From: Opeltia flavorubescens | Lineage: Eukaryota; Ascomycota; Lecanoromycetes; Teloschistales; Teloschistaceae | Length of the DNA stretch: 64,000 bases | NCBI GenBank assembly: GCA_000442125.1 | Contig: KE546976.1 | Coordinates: 248,001-312,000 of the forward strand | Direction: 5' to 3' | Shown here: in pieces, positions 42,598-52,765 of the stretch | Numbering within the stretch: the first letter of the stretch is position 1 | Layout of the letters: each line of letters begins with the position of its first letter | Translations under genes and position numbers: made by a program | Notes under the pieces: generated by a model | What the model was told of the DNA's origin: nothing | Database searches by the model: none | What the model saw: only the letters and a program-made list of their open reading frames with translations

Positions 42598-43131
42598 ATG
42601 TCTGAGGAACAACCACTGCTTTCCATCGACGAAATCCACCTCCTGTGCTGGCTGAGGCTGCAAGACTACACATTTGACGTGATCGCGAAGGCAATGTCAT
42701 ACCGAGCAATGTTGTCCCAATGCAATGTCCTCGAAAACGGTGGCATCGACGCAAAATTTAATGAACAGCCAACGCCTGGCGAGCTGAAAACCACACCAAT
42801 GCTATCGAACATACTGGAGCACATCAAGCATCCACAGAATCAGCCTTACTTTGAAGTCTGGCAGTACTGGCGATCACTCCATACCTTCTACCGTGGTGAT
42901 ACTAAGAAATATGATAAAGTGACAGTTCACTCAGAGTTTAAGTTCCTTCCTGAAGAAATGGAGGCTTTGGTCAAGGTCGCACAGAAAGGGGACATTGAAG
43001 GTCTTGGAGGAGATGATGAGTATCTCAAGAAGGTTGCGACTAAATACAAGGAATGGAAGTCTGAGCTGGAACGTTTCTGGCTCGGTTTCCACGATCCAAC
43101 AGCTTGGAAAGCGCAGCAGGGGGGTCAGTGA
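42598..43131 (+). CDS. orphan protein, paralog of the 40.8-kb gene
   Basis: Single exon, 177 aa, ATG in a good context (GGCACCATGTCTG). Core: IDEIHLLCWLRLQ then TFDVIAKAMSYRAML, the two-helix pattern also seen in the 51.5-kb gene (VDEIWMLVFARTL; SFETIAQALRASVRM). The second half shares PYFEVWQYWRSLHTFYRG and KYKEWKS with the upstream paralog at 40756. No membrane or secretion signal. Unknown function. Confidence 0.72.
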   Translation: MSEEQPLLSIDEIHLLCWLRLQDYTFDVIAKAMSYRAMLSQCNVLENGGIDAKFNEQPTPGELKTTPMLSNILEHIKHPQNQPYFEVWQYWRSLHTFYRGDTKKYDKVTVHSEFKFLPEEMEALVKVAQKGDIEGLGGDDEYLKKVATKYKEWKSELERFWLGFHDPTAWKAQQGGQ

Positions 43132-43698
43132 TTTGCTTCTATCATCTCACGGCAGAATAACAGGTAATATTTGCGGACGTGTTTCAACAACGCGAGCTTT
43201 TTCGATGAGAATAATTCAGTGATGGAAATTCAAAATCTTCAGGTAGCCATTGGATATCTAAACCAGATGATACTCCACTCTTTTCCCGATCGGACTCTGA
43301 TCTTGGTCTGTGTTAACAGTGTTCGTAAAGTTGAGCCATGATATTGACTCAGATCGCCGTGTCTGTTCCTCCCGGGTGTAGTGGCCGACGTCTGTGGATT
43401 AATAACAGATTCCTCAACCAGATTTGTAGGCAATCTTCTCCCTCTCATTCAGTTCTGTCCAAAACTAAAGGATCACCTCCATCTTCCATCGTCCATAACC
43501 CCTCCCCATTCTCCTTGATGCCTCATATCTACATAACCAGCCCCCAACACCATGCCCAACCTTTCAATCCCCAAATCAGACCTCCTGGTCTACCTAGGCT
43601 CACCCACCTAACCACGATCACAGAAACGAACACAAGTTCCGACATCTTCCCTCCCGCTCAGTCACCGAAAGAAAAAAATCACTTTCACCAAGTCCGTG
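43132..43698. other. intergenic or 5' part of the next gene
   Basis: 567 bp. A plus frame with ATG at 43517 (64 aa, Pro/Thr/His-rich) ends at 43709, just inside the next gene. It could be a first exon, but I found no splice pair that joins the frames. Confidence 0.35.
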
Positions 43699-44087
43699 AT
43701 GAAACATGATCCTAGCCAAGATACAAGTCCCAAAGACCGAGCCACAGAGCTAATCCTCATGGAACATCCCACTCAACTATACCATAACATCTTGTACTGG
43801 GAGTCCGTTGATGATCTTTGCCATTGGAAATTTTTAGAAAGGTTATCAGCTAAGAGAGAGGATGTCAAGAAGGGTATAGGGATGAAGTAAGCGGCGGTGA
43901 CTGTGACAAAATTGAGAAGATTGGGATAATCAGAGGGAGCGAGTATGAGATTGAGGGAAATGTGGCGACGAAGAAGATCAAGGAGGACTATGAGAAAGAG
44001 ATTGGGGCTTTAGAAGAAGAAGAGTGGAATGGGAGTGATTCAAGTGGATACAAAGAAGGTCTCCATCTGGAGGAAGTGAAATGGTAA
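43699..44087 (+). CDS. possible small acidic orphan protein (two exons)
   Basis: Exons 43699-43886 and 43934-44087, 113 aa. The 47-bp intron runs GTAAGC...AATCAG and the frames join exactly (phase 2). Exon 1 contains LILMEHPTQLYHNILYWESV and a Lys-rich stretch. Exon 2 is strongly charged (KKIKEDYEKEIGALEEEEW) and ends at TAA 44085. The YW followed by a charged helix faintly recalls the 40.8/42.6-kb pair, but not enough to call homology. The start is uncertain. It may be a truncated or decaying gene. Confidence 0.4.
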
Positions 44088-45334
44088 AAGGGTCATGAGC
44101 GCTGAGAGAAATAAACTCTTAATCCCGTTAACTCCCATCAAATTTAGAGACCATGACGCAATGCTTACATCGTGACACTACCTACAGGCATTGAAACACA
44201 ACAGCTCTGTCTACCACCCATTGAAAATCCTATCTCCTCTAATTTCGCTAGAAAGGCTTCTTGCTTGTTCCTGATGAGAAAAGCGGTCAATCTGAGATAT
44301 CCTCTAATTCTTCGGTGTTTGCCAAACTCCTGGGATCCGCTACCCATACCATCATCTCTCACCGCCCTATTCCCCATCCTCTTTCCCTTATCCTTGTTCC
44401 TTCATTCTTCTTCTCACACATTGATTCATAGGCTCACTGGCTCTTGAGAAACTAGATATCCAGTTTACATTCAAATCTCTTCTGTGATTCTGCTTCTTCA
44501 CGAACCAATCTTCTTTAAAACCATCAGTCTACACACGCCGCCTCCATCATGTTCTCATCACCCCTCCCAACAGTAACACTGCAGTCCCCACCGTCAAACC
44601 TGGACAGCACCCAAAAACGTCGAATTTCATCTCCATTCTAAGCCCACACTCCAGAAACCTCCCTCCCAATCACAATCCATTCTCGACAAACCACCCCTTA
44701 CTACCTCCAGCATCCACTTCCTCTCCCACAGCCTGTACTACACAGCCTTCACTACACAGCCTCCAACTAACGGCCGCTTTCAACTACTCTCAGCAAGTCA
44801 CTCACTCCACCCTTCACGAGGACGCGATGATACGCTACCGCCTCACCAACGACTTCAGAACCTACGCTTCTTGCAGTGTCCCTAGCCTAGAGCAATGCTA
44901 GGCAATTATCAGTCATTCCACTCACCAATGTCATGATGTGTATAGGGTTTAATACCTAGTGGGACGAAGCGATGAAACAACAGTGGAGATAGAGATCCAG
45001 TACCTAGTGCGTTGGTAGAGAAGCTTTGGAGGAAGAGCAGAGGAGGGCTGGGTGGATGTGTATTGGACAGATGGGTTGGGTCACTGTGAGATATATTCTG
45101 GAAACCTTTACGAATGGATGAAAGGCGGCTAAAGATCATAAGGTGATTTTTCCCACGTCGACATTCCAACCAACATATCCCCTCACGCAAACTATGGGCT
45201 GCTGAAAACAATAGTCTCCCTTACTCTACTCTTCTTCTCACGAAACCCTCCACAGCCTCTTTCACAGCCATTGCATTCACCCAACCGCGCACTGAATCCC
45301 CTTCACCCCTCTCCACCTAAACACCCTCCATCGA
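44088..45334. other. intergenic
   Basis: 1.25 kb. Pyrimidine-rich on the plus strand at 44500-44900, with ATG 44549 opening only 31 codons. It looks like decayed sequence; nothing can be named. Confidence 0.4.
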
Positions 45335-45871
45335 TCAAATCCAATAGTCTATCCTCAAGTGCTCCTCCACATTCTCACCCCACTCAAAATCCCCTAACCT
45401 CAAATCCGTTCCCCCAACCGCCGCCGGAACCCCAAACGGACTCTCCTCCACTGGTCTTCGAAACCATTCATGCGCTTCCCCGGTCCTCAGCGTCGCGATC
45501 AAAAGCCGAAGTATCAACTGCCGTGGTAAAAAATAATCGACCTGTCCCGGAAAGACCTTGAGGATAAAGGCCCTGGTGGGTTGTGAGCGGTCAACATCAT
45601 ACCATGTTTGATCTCGATCGTAGTCGTTCGGTGCGGTGGCGACCGTGGGCTGAGAGTTCAGGTCGAAAAGGATTCGGACGCGGACGGCGTCGATGTCGCG
45701 GCGCATCGAGGCGAAGATTACTTGTTGTAAACGTGCGTTTGCCATGGCGATGAAGTCGTCGTCTGGCACGAATCTGAGAGTGCACGTGATAGGGAGGTAG
45801 ATGGGTATGGTAGCGGTCAAAGGAGGTTGGCTCATGTTGTGACACCACTGATCTCTGTAGTTGCGATACAT
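45335..45871 (-). CDS. RLL-family orphan, member 1
   Basis: Minus strand, single exon, 178 aa from ATG 45871 (or 166 aa from ATG 45835). First of five genes at 45.3-50.8 kb sharing one plan. Block 1 is PITCTLRFVPDDDFIAMANA followed by RLQQV and a beta-like segment with VRVRILFDL. A variable middle with Asp, Pro and Trp follows. Block 2 is YFLPRQLILRLLIATLRTGE. Block 3 is LGDFEWGENVEEHLRIDYW at the C-terminus. No signal peptide or TM helix. The only member on the minus strand; it is head-to-head with member 2. No known family. Confidence 0.65.
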   Translation of the reverse strand: MYRNYRDQWCHNMSQPPLTATIPIYLPITCTLRFVPDDDFIAMANARLQQVIFASMRRDIDAVRVRILFDLNSQPTVATAPNDYDRDQTWYDVDRSQPTRAFILKVFPGQVDYFLPRQLILRLLIATLRTGEAHEWFRRPVEESPFGVPAAVGGTDLRLGDFEWGENVEEHLRIDYWI

Positions 45872-46408
45872 GATGTTTTCGCCATATGGATGTTTTTGGT
45901 GATGCAAGTTGGTGAGAATGGAGAGGTCGGTGGCGGGAAAAGATGTTTTTGAGAGACAGGAGCATTATCGTAAGTGAATGAGGAAGGAACAATCCATGAC
46001 TTCTAAAGGTCTTGAGCCTCTTTCGGTCATCTGGGTAATCGGAGTAGAGCAGCGAGTAGCTACTCTTGAAAAGGGCCTGAGACTGTTCCGGAAGGGTGGA
46101 ACACCTTTTCGCAAAGGAGAACATATCAGCTTCATTTGGAAACTAAGAAGTTTCTGGGGCGGTGATCTTGAACCCTTTCAACAATCTCAATGGAGCTGAC
46201 TTGAGTGGTATCCACAGAAACTGGTTGAAACTCGCGAGCTTTTGGTCTAACGTGTCCCTCCAATCCATTGCATTGACTAGAACAAAGCTAGCATCGTCGA
46301 GTGAGATCTTCAATCCTAAATTGTCTCTCTCTCTTGCTGATGAATGCTGCCAGGTCATCAATTGGATCAAATCAGCCCTTCAGCCAGATTGTTCTCTCAA
46401 CTAAAAAG
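45872..46408. other. intergenic between divergent members 1 and 2
   Basis: 537 bp. Holds both promoters. The plus frame upstream of ATG 46409 is open back to 46301, but without matching the family. Nothing else is seen. Confidence 0.4.
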
Positions 46409-46924
46409 ATGGTTTTCTACGTCGATGGAGACCAATTCGTCGGCGATTACAAACCCACCATGGTCAAACACTACCTCACCTGCACGTGCCTTGACTTCCC
46501 TGATGAAGACTTTCTCGCAATAGCAAGTGGACGCATGGGACAAATCCGTAACCTTGTGATTGGCCAATACCTTCAGATCAGAATGTCCATCGACCTGTCC
46601 TGGCCAATCTCCACGCAGGGATACGACGAACTATGGGGATATGCGGACCGCCCTGCCACCGAGACATTCCTTTTGATGAAAGATCCGGGGAATACAAATT
46701 ACTATGTACCGGGACGCCTTATTTTTCGCCTGCTTGTGGCAAGTTTCCAGGCCAATCTTGCACAAGGGATGTTCTACACCAAAGGACCGGCTGGTCCGAC
46801 TCGTTCACTGTTGTTCGATTGGGATCGAGACATTGGGCATATCTTCAAAGTGGATTACTGGACTCCGCAATTTGATACATTACCGGATGTCGACCCGGCA
46901 TCGATTCTGCCTCCTGATTCTTGA
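46409..46924 (+). CDS. RLL-family orphan, member 2
   Basis: Single exon, 171 aa from ATG 46409 (AAAAAGATGG). Block 1 is YLTCTCLDFPDEDFLAIASG with RMGQIRNLV and a beta-like QIRMSIDLSW. Block 2 is YYVPGRLIFRLLVASFQANL. Block 3 is LLFDWDRDIGHIFKVDYW. It agrees closely with member 1 in order, spacing and the closing DYW. Exon-free and cytosolic by appearance. No function known. Confidence 0.7.
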   Translation: MVFYVDGDQFVGDYKPTMVKHYLTCTCLDFPDEDFLAIASGRMGQIRNLVIGQYLQIRMSIDLSWPISTQGYDELWGYADRPATETFLLMKDPGNTNYYVPGRLIFRLLVASFQANLAQGMFYTKGPAGPTRSLLFDWDRDIGHIFKVDYWTPQFDTLPDVDPASILPPDS

Positions 46925-47562
46925 CACTGCCGTTGGGAAGTGGGGATAGTTTTAGAAGCGGGACTGTGGGCAGAAACTCATCCAACATGAGCTGTCGTGA
47001 AAGTCGGAAAGCTCTTATGATCATGGCGAGGTAGCAGGTTCAGAATCTTTTAGCCTCGGGAGACTGCTTTGCACGAAGTCTGTCCTTGCTATGTGTTCAC
47101 AGTTTTCATACTACTGCGTGCCATCCCTTTTTATTTCAATCCTCCACATTCTTCCTTGCGTACATCAGGGCGATAGGCATGTATAGCCATTCCCTCTGCC
47201 CTGGGCAATTGGTGCTAGATTCTGAACAAGGATGGGGCGGAGGGGAAGATAAGGTAGTGGTCGCGACTCCATCTTTGGGAAAATCGCTCATGATCAGCAG
47301 GAGCGAGTGTGTCGGTGGTATTTCGTCCCTCGTCCCTGCCAGCCTTTTCCGCTTCTCTACAATCCGGTTCTCCAGAATAGCAATCAAACAAGCTCAAATC
47401 TACTGACAAAATTATCAGTATTCATCAAAAGTCACTCAGCATTACCATTCTCCATAGCATTTGTTCCATCAGTCTCTTATTCCTCAGCACAGACGTCTCA
47501 TCCCGCATCGCGCACTAATTGTCCCACCATCACGGTTCCCGCTGAACGATCACTATTCCACA
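46925..47562. other. intergenic
   Basis: 638 bp, nothing seen. Open frames on both strands at 47136-47406 show no motif. Confidence 0.4.
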
Positions 47563-48270
47563 ATGGGTTCTCGAATGGCCTGCAAGCCTGCTCGGGTGAA
47601 GGACATGGAAGCACAGCCCGGTCATTCAACGCGCTGTGTGATGCAATGCACCGCATACTTGACAATACAAGACCACCAGCCAATGGTACTGGCAACCCGA
47701 TACATTAGCCGCGTCGAAGGAATCGTACTGACAGCAGCCAACCTCAATTTCACAATTTACGTCGACATGAGGCTTCCCGTGAGTGACTGCGATCGTATGC
47801 AAATGGCGCAACGTTTGGCACCGTGCAAAGGATGGTTAGCGCCAGCCGTCTATCCTGTCTACGCCCACCCTCACCGGCACCAATGGTATTTCGAGAGCCA
47901 ATTTGCGCTGCGGTTGCTCATGGTGGCATTCAAGATTGGGTTGGCGCAGAAGGTCATGATGGATATTGAGGATAATAGTCCGTTGCCTTGGCCGATTCGC
48001 TTCATCCAGTTTTCGTGGTTTCAAGTTCAGCATATGTTGATACTTAATCATATTGATAAACCTTGGCCGCCTGTTCAACCTCAATTACTATTACAACAGC
48101 CAGTGATAAAACAAGAACCACCGACGCCACAACGACAACGACAACCACCACCACCACAGCGACAACAACAACCACCGACACAACAAGAGACGCAATCACC
48201 AGAGCAAGAACGACCAGCAAAAAGACGACGACAACAACAAGTACCACTATCTTCCCTATCGTCTTCATAG
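47563..48270 (+). CDS. RLL-family orphan, member 3, with Gln/Pro tail
   Basis: Single exon, 235 aa from ATG 47563 (CACAATGGG). Block 1 is MQCTAYLTIQDHQPMVLATR with a beta-like NFTIYVDMRL. Block 2 is QWYFESQFALRLLMVAFKIG. Block 3 is IRFIQFSWFQVQHMLILNHI. Unlike the other members it has a 60-residue C-terminal tail rich in Gln and Pro, ending with PAKRRRQQQ, a possible nuclear signal. The tail is encoded by a CAA/CCA/CGA-rich low-complexity stretch (about 48090-48245), so it was probably gained by repeat expansion. Confidence 0.65.
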   Translation: MGSRMACKPARVKDMEAQPGHSTRCVMQCTAYLTIQDHQPMVLATRYISRVEGIVLTAANLNFTIYVDMRLPVSDCDRMQMAQRLAPCKGWLAPAVYPVYAHPHRHQWYFESQFALRLLMVAFKIGLAQKVMMDIEDNSPLPWPIRFIQFSWFQVQHMLILNHIDKPWPPVQPQLLLQQPVIKQEPPTPQRQRQPPPPQRQQQPPTQQETQSPEQERPAKRRRQQQVPLSSLSSS

Positions 48271-48734
48271 AATGCATCATCTTATAATAAAGATTGGTCC
48301 GCAGAGCAGAATTTTGGTACAACATATCCAACAAAAGGGATATTGAATGCCGACACACCTTCTTGCTCGAGGCGTTACGGCATGGTCCAATGCTTCTAGT
48401 GTAAAAAGGCTGATTGGGCGAAGGGTATTCTTATCATGTACTTTGAACTTATCGGGCGGCTTTTGCATATTAACGGTCTGGGAAATACGGATCCGATAGT
48501 CTGGTACATGATGGTGTAACAAGAAATCGATGAATTCTGGTGCATGTTGCTACTGTTTATGTTTGTCGGCCCAAGTTGTTAGTATAACGTTGATTCTTTT
48601 CTGGTGCAACGAGTGGCCGGAAGAGGACGGTGGAGTGCAGGAAGGTATTCGGTCGGTGAGATAGGCTGATATCTGATGTGCAACAGTAGTTGAAATCGGA
48701 TCGATGGAGTTTTGTCATACCTCCGAGCGAGGTC

Positions 48735-48740
48735 TATATA
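48735..48740 (+). promoter_or_regulatory. TATA-like box
   Basis: TATATA about 205 bp upstream of ATG 48941. Confidence 0.3.
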
Positions 48741-48780
48741 TGAGCTGATTTTCCTTCCCTCCGATGAAGTTTTCCAGAGC

Positions 48781-48798
48781 ATCATCATCATCATCATC
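48781..48798 (+). repeat. (ATC)6 microsatellite
   Basis: Six perfect ATC units in the leader region of RLL member 4. Confidence 0.9.
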
Positions 48799-48940
48799 GT
48801 ACAATTTCGTTCCCGTTCCTTAAAAAGTTCCCAGTACCAAGTCTTCTCATCCATCTTGTTTTATTAGACTGATACTTCTTATCTCACAAGCATCATTCAA
48901 CGTCAAGGGGCACTCACTGTCGAACATCCTCATTCGTATC

Positions 48941-49504
48941 ATGGATCCAACCATCGCCATGTTCTGCGGGAAGAAGGATAAGTATGATGCGATGGTACGA
49001 GACGGCAGAGCAATCGCCTGTGCTCTACATTGCAAGCTCCGCACCCTGCCAGAAGACCCCTTCCTCATCAAAGAAGCACTCTGGCGCCGGGGCCAGATCC
49101 GGAACGTGGTCATAAAGCAGCAAAACTGGACCGTCTATATCTACATGGAAATCAACCGAGAACCTGCCCCGATCGATGATGAAGTAGTGAAAGAATTGCA
49201 GGGGAAAGGCAACACGTGGTGGGACAAAATGGGGGCATTCCCCATCTACGCCGTTCCGCTACAGCGCGAGTATGAGGTCGAAGCCCAACTTGCTATACTT
49301 TTACTCTTTACTGCTATTAAATTGAATAAGACGGAGGGGGTCCTTGATGCTAAACCTACCGGCGCAGCAGCAGCTTCGCCTGTGCGTGTTGCTCAGTTCT
49401 CGTTTTGGGAGGCTACCACTGTTTTTGGTATTGACCTTTTGGAAATTCCATGGGCACCGAAGGGAACACTACCTCCTATGAAGCCGTGGGAGAAGTTTTC
49501 GTAG
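48941..49504 (+). CDS. RLL-family orphan, member 4
   Basis: Single exon, 187 aa, ATG 48941 (ATCATGGAT). Block 1 is ALHCKLRTLPEDPFLIKEAL with RRGQIRNVV, matching RMGQIRNLV of member 2, and a beta-like WTVYIYMEIN. Block 2 is EYEVEAQLAILLLFTAIKLN, with ILLLFTA in place of LRLLVAS. Block 3 is VRVAQFSFWEATTVFGIDLL. No signal peptide. Function unknown. Confidence 0.68.
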   Translation: MDPTIAMFCGKKDKYDAMVRDGRAIACALHCKLRTLPEDPFLIKEALWRRGQIRNVVIKQQNWTVYIYMEINREPAPIDDEVVKELQGKGNTWWDKMGAFPIYAVPLQREYEVEAQLAILLLFTAIKLNKTEGVLDAKPTGAAAASPVRVAQFSFWEATTVFGIDLLEIPWAPKGTLPPMKPWEKFS

Positions 49505-50148
49505 GTCTCCAACGACGACCAAGCAGCAGGGAGTGCTTTGATCAAGAGCTCATTCAACATGAGAGGATCGTTGCTCGGGTATATTTTGCGAGGGTTGGAA
49601 ATTGCGACGAGAATGTCCTTCTTTTGCACCGATTTGTATCGCCGTGGTAGGAGAGTTTGGGGTCCTGGGGTCTCTCATCAGTCACTCGCTTTTCAATTAG
49701 GGACTTCATAGTCCGGAGTTAAATGATACAACATCATTATTGCATACGATGCATTCTGTCTTCTCGTATGTGTAGAGTTCAATCTGTGGTATGAACCCAG
49801 AATATGTTGGAGGTTGTGCTATGCTTGCGTAGGCTTTTCAAAGGTGTTTCGTTTTCTGATGCTTTGATTAAAGATTGTAATTTGCACTTGATTTGAAACG
49901 ATTTTGTTCCGAGTTTTAGGGCCACACAGACCGACATTCTAACTTCCGAGGATGATTGTTGCGAGCTTGTGATCGAACGTCGCTCGAAGAATCGTCGACG
50001 TAGCACTGAGATACAGGCTTCATCCGCAATTATCATAAGCTGAGATGCCTGATCCTGATGAACGATCTAGAGGAAGAAGAATGTTCTGTTTCTTATCATG
50101 TCTCCACTGAGAGTGAAGCAAGAGCCATCCAACTTGTGAGTCAGAAAC
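49505..50148. other. intergenic
   Basis: 644 bp. Nothing is seen beyond short unconvincing frames. Confidence 0.4.
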
Positions 50149-50793
50149 ATGTTTACCTGGTCAAAATTTGCCGTCAACTTCTTCCAATCTTTTGGAATAC
50201 TTCTCTTTGACAGCTCAGTCGCACTCAAATCTGCTGCCTCGACAAAAGTCCTCTCAGGCAGTATTTTGCTACATCCGGCAGCTTCGTCAGAATATTCAGC
50301 AGAACCGAAAACTTTCCTTACTTTGCAAACCATGATGCTTAAAACCTTCATATGCAGCAGTTGGATCTTCGACTCCGACGACGAATTTATCTTCCCAGCA
50401 CTGGTGAGAATCAACGACGTCCTTCGCCTTACCTTCGTTAGTCATGAAAGATTCTCCTTCACGCTCGTTGACAGCAAAAACATCGAAGAGCGGAAGGACT
50501 GTCACCGAGTGCCCCAGCTTCCATCGGGGCCCGACGATTCTGCCAGATGGGCACGCAATTATGAGGTCATGTATGACCCAGAAACGAGAGTGTCGGTGGA
50601 GGAAGTCACACCGGAGAAGGACGTGCATGATATTCTAGCCTTTAGGGTCTTGTTGGCTTGTTTCATGGCGGGGCTCGAGAGGGAATTGTTTCCTGAGAAT
50701 CCGAACTTTGATATCGTGGGATATGATGGGTTGCCTCAACGCGTTGTCACTGTTGATTGGGTTCTGTTTCATGATCATCTTCATCTGATCTGA
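50149..50793 (+). CDS. RLL-family orphan, member 5 (most divergent)
   Basis: Single exon, 214 aa from ATG 50149, or 153 aa from ATG 50332, where the family similarity begins. Block 1 is SSWIFDSDDEFIFPALVRIN followed by a beta-like RFSFTLVDS. Block 2 is DILAFRVLLACFMAGLEREL. Block 3 is VVTVDWVLFHDHLHLI at the stop. The extra N-terminal 61 residues have no counterpart in members 1-4 and may be non-coding. Membership rests on the order and spacing of weak motifs, so it is less sure than the others. Confidence 0.6.
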   Translation: MFTWSKFAVNFFQSFGILLFDSSVALKSAASTKVLSGSILLHPAASSEYSAEPKTFLTLQTMMLKTFICSSWIFDSDDEFIFPALVRINDVLRLTFVSHERFSFTLVDSKNIEERKDCHRVPQLPSGPDDSARWARNYEVMYDPETRVSVEEVTPEKDVHDILAFRVLLACFMAGLERELFPENPNFDIVGYDGLPQRVVTVDWVLFHDHLHLI

Positions 50794-51527
50794 TGGAAGA
50801 GGTCAGAAGTTTCCGTGGAACATGATTCTAGTAATTTAGTACCCTGTTGTGGATGGAGTGCTCGGTTTATGCCGATGTTGCTGCCTGGTATGTCTGCGCA
50901 TGGTGGAGATGATTCGAGATAGGTATAGAGTATATTTAGTGATTTGTGTGTTATAAATCCACCTAATTTTATGCATGAGATGCATAATCTCAATGATTAA
51001 TCTGACACCTACAATCAATAGCATCAAAGATCGTTGCAGCGGCATTGCGTCCCAGTCCCAGCGATCCAATGGAAGAAGACACGGGGCGGTCAGGTCCAAT
51101 CGGAATAGTGGAGCAGAAGCTGTTGGAGACAAGGTTGATGCGCTTCTTGAGAATACACTCGTTGAAAATCTCCTTCGCCGTGGCTTTGCGTATGGAGATC
51201 AAGGGGCATTCCGAAAGTTCCACCACATGGCGGATTAGTGATATATGACACATTTGGTCTCATGATAAGCTTTGTGGACGTGAAGGCTTGTCCCTGTTGA
51301 TTATGCACTGCCTCGCAGCGTCGTGCAACCTCGAATGACTGATGCAGTGAAGCATTGCGAGGGTTGGGCTCCTTGGCGGAAGACGATCCCGGGCACTCTC
51401 CATAAATACGTTTCCTTTCCCGCCTTTTCGATTTCCAAAGATCATTCCGTCCGAACATTTAACCCTTTGACAACCGCTGAGGTATAACAACCTTAGATCT
51501 TTCTTGACAGCGAAAATTCAATTCATA
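50794..51527. other. intergenic
   Basis: 734 bp. Overlapping frames on both strands at 50990-51253 (up to 87 aa) show no motif; I could not choose between them and call neither. Confidence 0.35.
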
Positions 51528-51983
51528 ATGAACGATCCAAGTCGTACAAACTTCATAGGTTTTTTTAGAGGACAACCGGGGTTTTCAATCGATTTCCACA
51601 CTCCAGAGCTCAAATACATGACCTACAATCTCCCAGTCGACGAAATCTGGATGCTAGTCTTCGCTCGTACATTAGGGCACTCTTTCGAGACGATTGCTCA
51701 AGCACTTAGAGCCAGCGTCCGCATGGTCCCCACAGCAGGATCGATCCATCTGGTTGATAAGAACCCAAGCATTGGCTTACATAGAGGCCTAGGGATCACC
51801 GCAGAAGATGTCGAGACTTGGTTCGATATCTGCGAGAAAACATCGGACCTTGTCAAGATCTTCGACCCCAAGGAGCCGCTGCCCGACGGTTTGGATAAGT
51901 TTTTTGTGATGCAACTTCACCAGAAATTCGAGACCTGCTGCGCATATTACGAAAAAATATTGGCGGGCGATGAGGAGCAATGA
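51528..51983 (+). CDS. small orphan protein with HTH-like core
   Basis: Single exon, 151 aa from ATG 51528. The core VDEIWMLVFARTL then SFETIAQALRASVRM is close in pattern to the 42.6-kb gene (IDEIHLLCWLRLQ; TFDVIAKAMSYRAML) and to the large protein at 60.1 kb (EDDLWIIGVLKAA; REIAETLKWSDRF). The remainder is helical and acidic, with a Cys pair (ETCCAYYEK) near the end. No membrane or secretion signal. Function unknown. Confidence 0.68.
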   Translation: MNDPSRTNFIGFFRGQPGFSIDFHTPELKYMTYNLPVDEIWMLVFARTLGHSFETIAQALRASVRMVPTAGSIHLVDKNPSIGLHRGLGITAEDVETWFDICEKTSDLVKIFDPKEPLPDGLDKFFVMQLHQKFETCCAYYEKILAGDEEQ

Positions 51984-52765
51984 AAGCCAGCCATAGAATC
52001 CCTGTGGATGCTCATGAGTCAGCCATTTCTTTTCCAAGGAGGGTTCTCTAATTGACACACAGGTAGTACTGCTCCGTTCGCAGGGTTTCATTGAAATGCT
52101 TGTGGAGAAGAATAGGATTCAAGAGTTTGTCTAGGTCATATGTTGCTTTCCACCTTGATTATGGAGGGCAACGTATATCATTCTTTGACTGGCTTCTTCT
52201 TTCGAAAATTGTTCGAGGCTCTGTCATCCAACATGACAGGGTACTCTTTCAGGACTGAACAGGCGATTGTTTGATCGAAAATTTTTGTCTATGCAAATAT
52301 GAGGCGGTCCATGTTTGTTTGGATTTGGTTTTTCCCACCATGGTCTTCTCATTGATAGAGGCGTAGAGTTTATGTCATGGCTGCTGTGGAAAGCGCGCGG
52401 CGTTTATTATTTTTCTATCCCATGAACCAAATAATAAAATTTGTTCTCCTGTTTCCGGGAGGGACGACAGTCTTTTGCAGTATTCTAGGCACAATGGCCC
52501 AACAATGTCGTGTGCGTTAACTGAAGCTCGTGTGATGAGTGGAGCTCCTGAATAGTTGAGTATGGTATAGGATTGGTAACGCCAATCGCATCAGTGAAGG
52601 CCATCCTCTGACATCTGACAAAGATCAACTCGAATGTCGAGACAGAGAGATTGATAGTGAAGACCATAGAATCGACATATCGTACCCTTTCAATCTGGGA
52701 TTTCTGAGCCCGAGGAATGTTCTCCTGTGCAAATGTTCGAGATTTCATTGCCACCAAGAGTGTTG
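51984..52765. other. intergenic between convergent genes
   Basis: 782 bp. AT-rich at 52290-52450. A minus frame at 52485-52748 is open without motifs. Nothing is called. Confidence 0.4.

Larger units (their letters stand above)
48271..48940. other. intergenic with TATA box and short microsatellite
   Basis: 670 bp. Contains TATATA at 48735 and six ATC repeats at 48781-48798. No gene is seen. Confidence 0.5.

Noticed and set aside
48270-48300. Possible terminator or processing signal after RLL member 3.
   Set aside because: An A/T-rich stretch only; no reliable consensus for fungal 3' ends could be applied.
50975-51253. Overlapping open frames on both strands (about 87 aa each).
   Set aside because: Neither has recognisable features; mutual overlap means at most one is real and I cannot choose.
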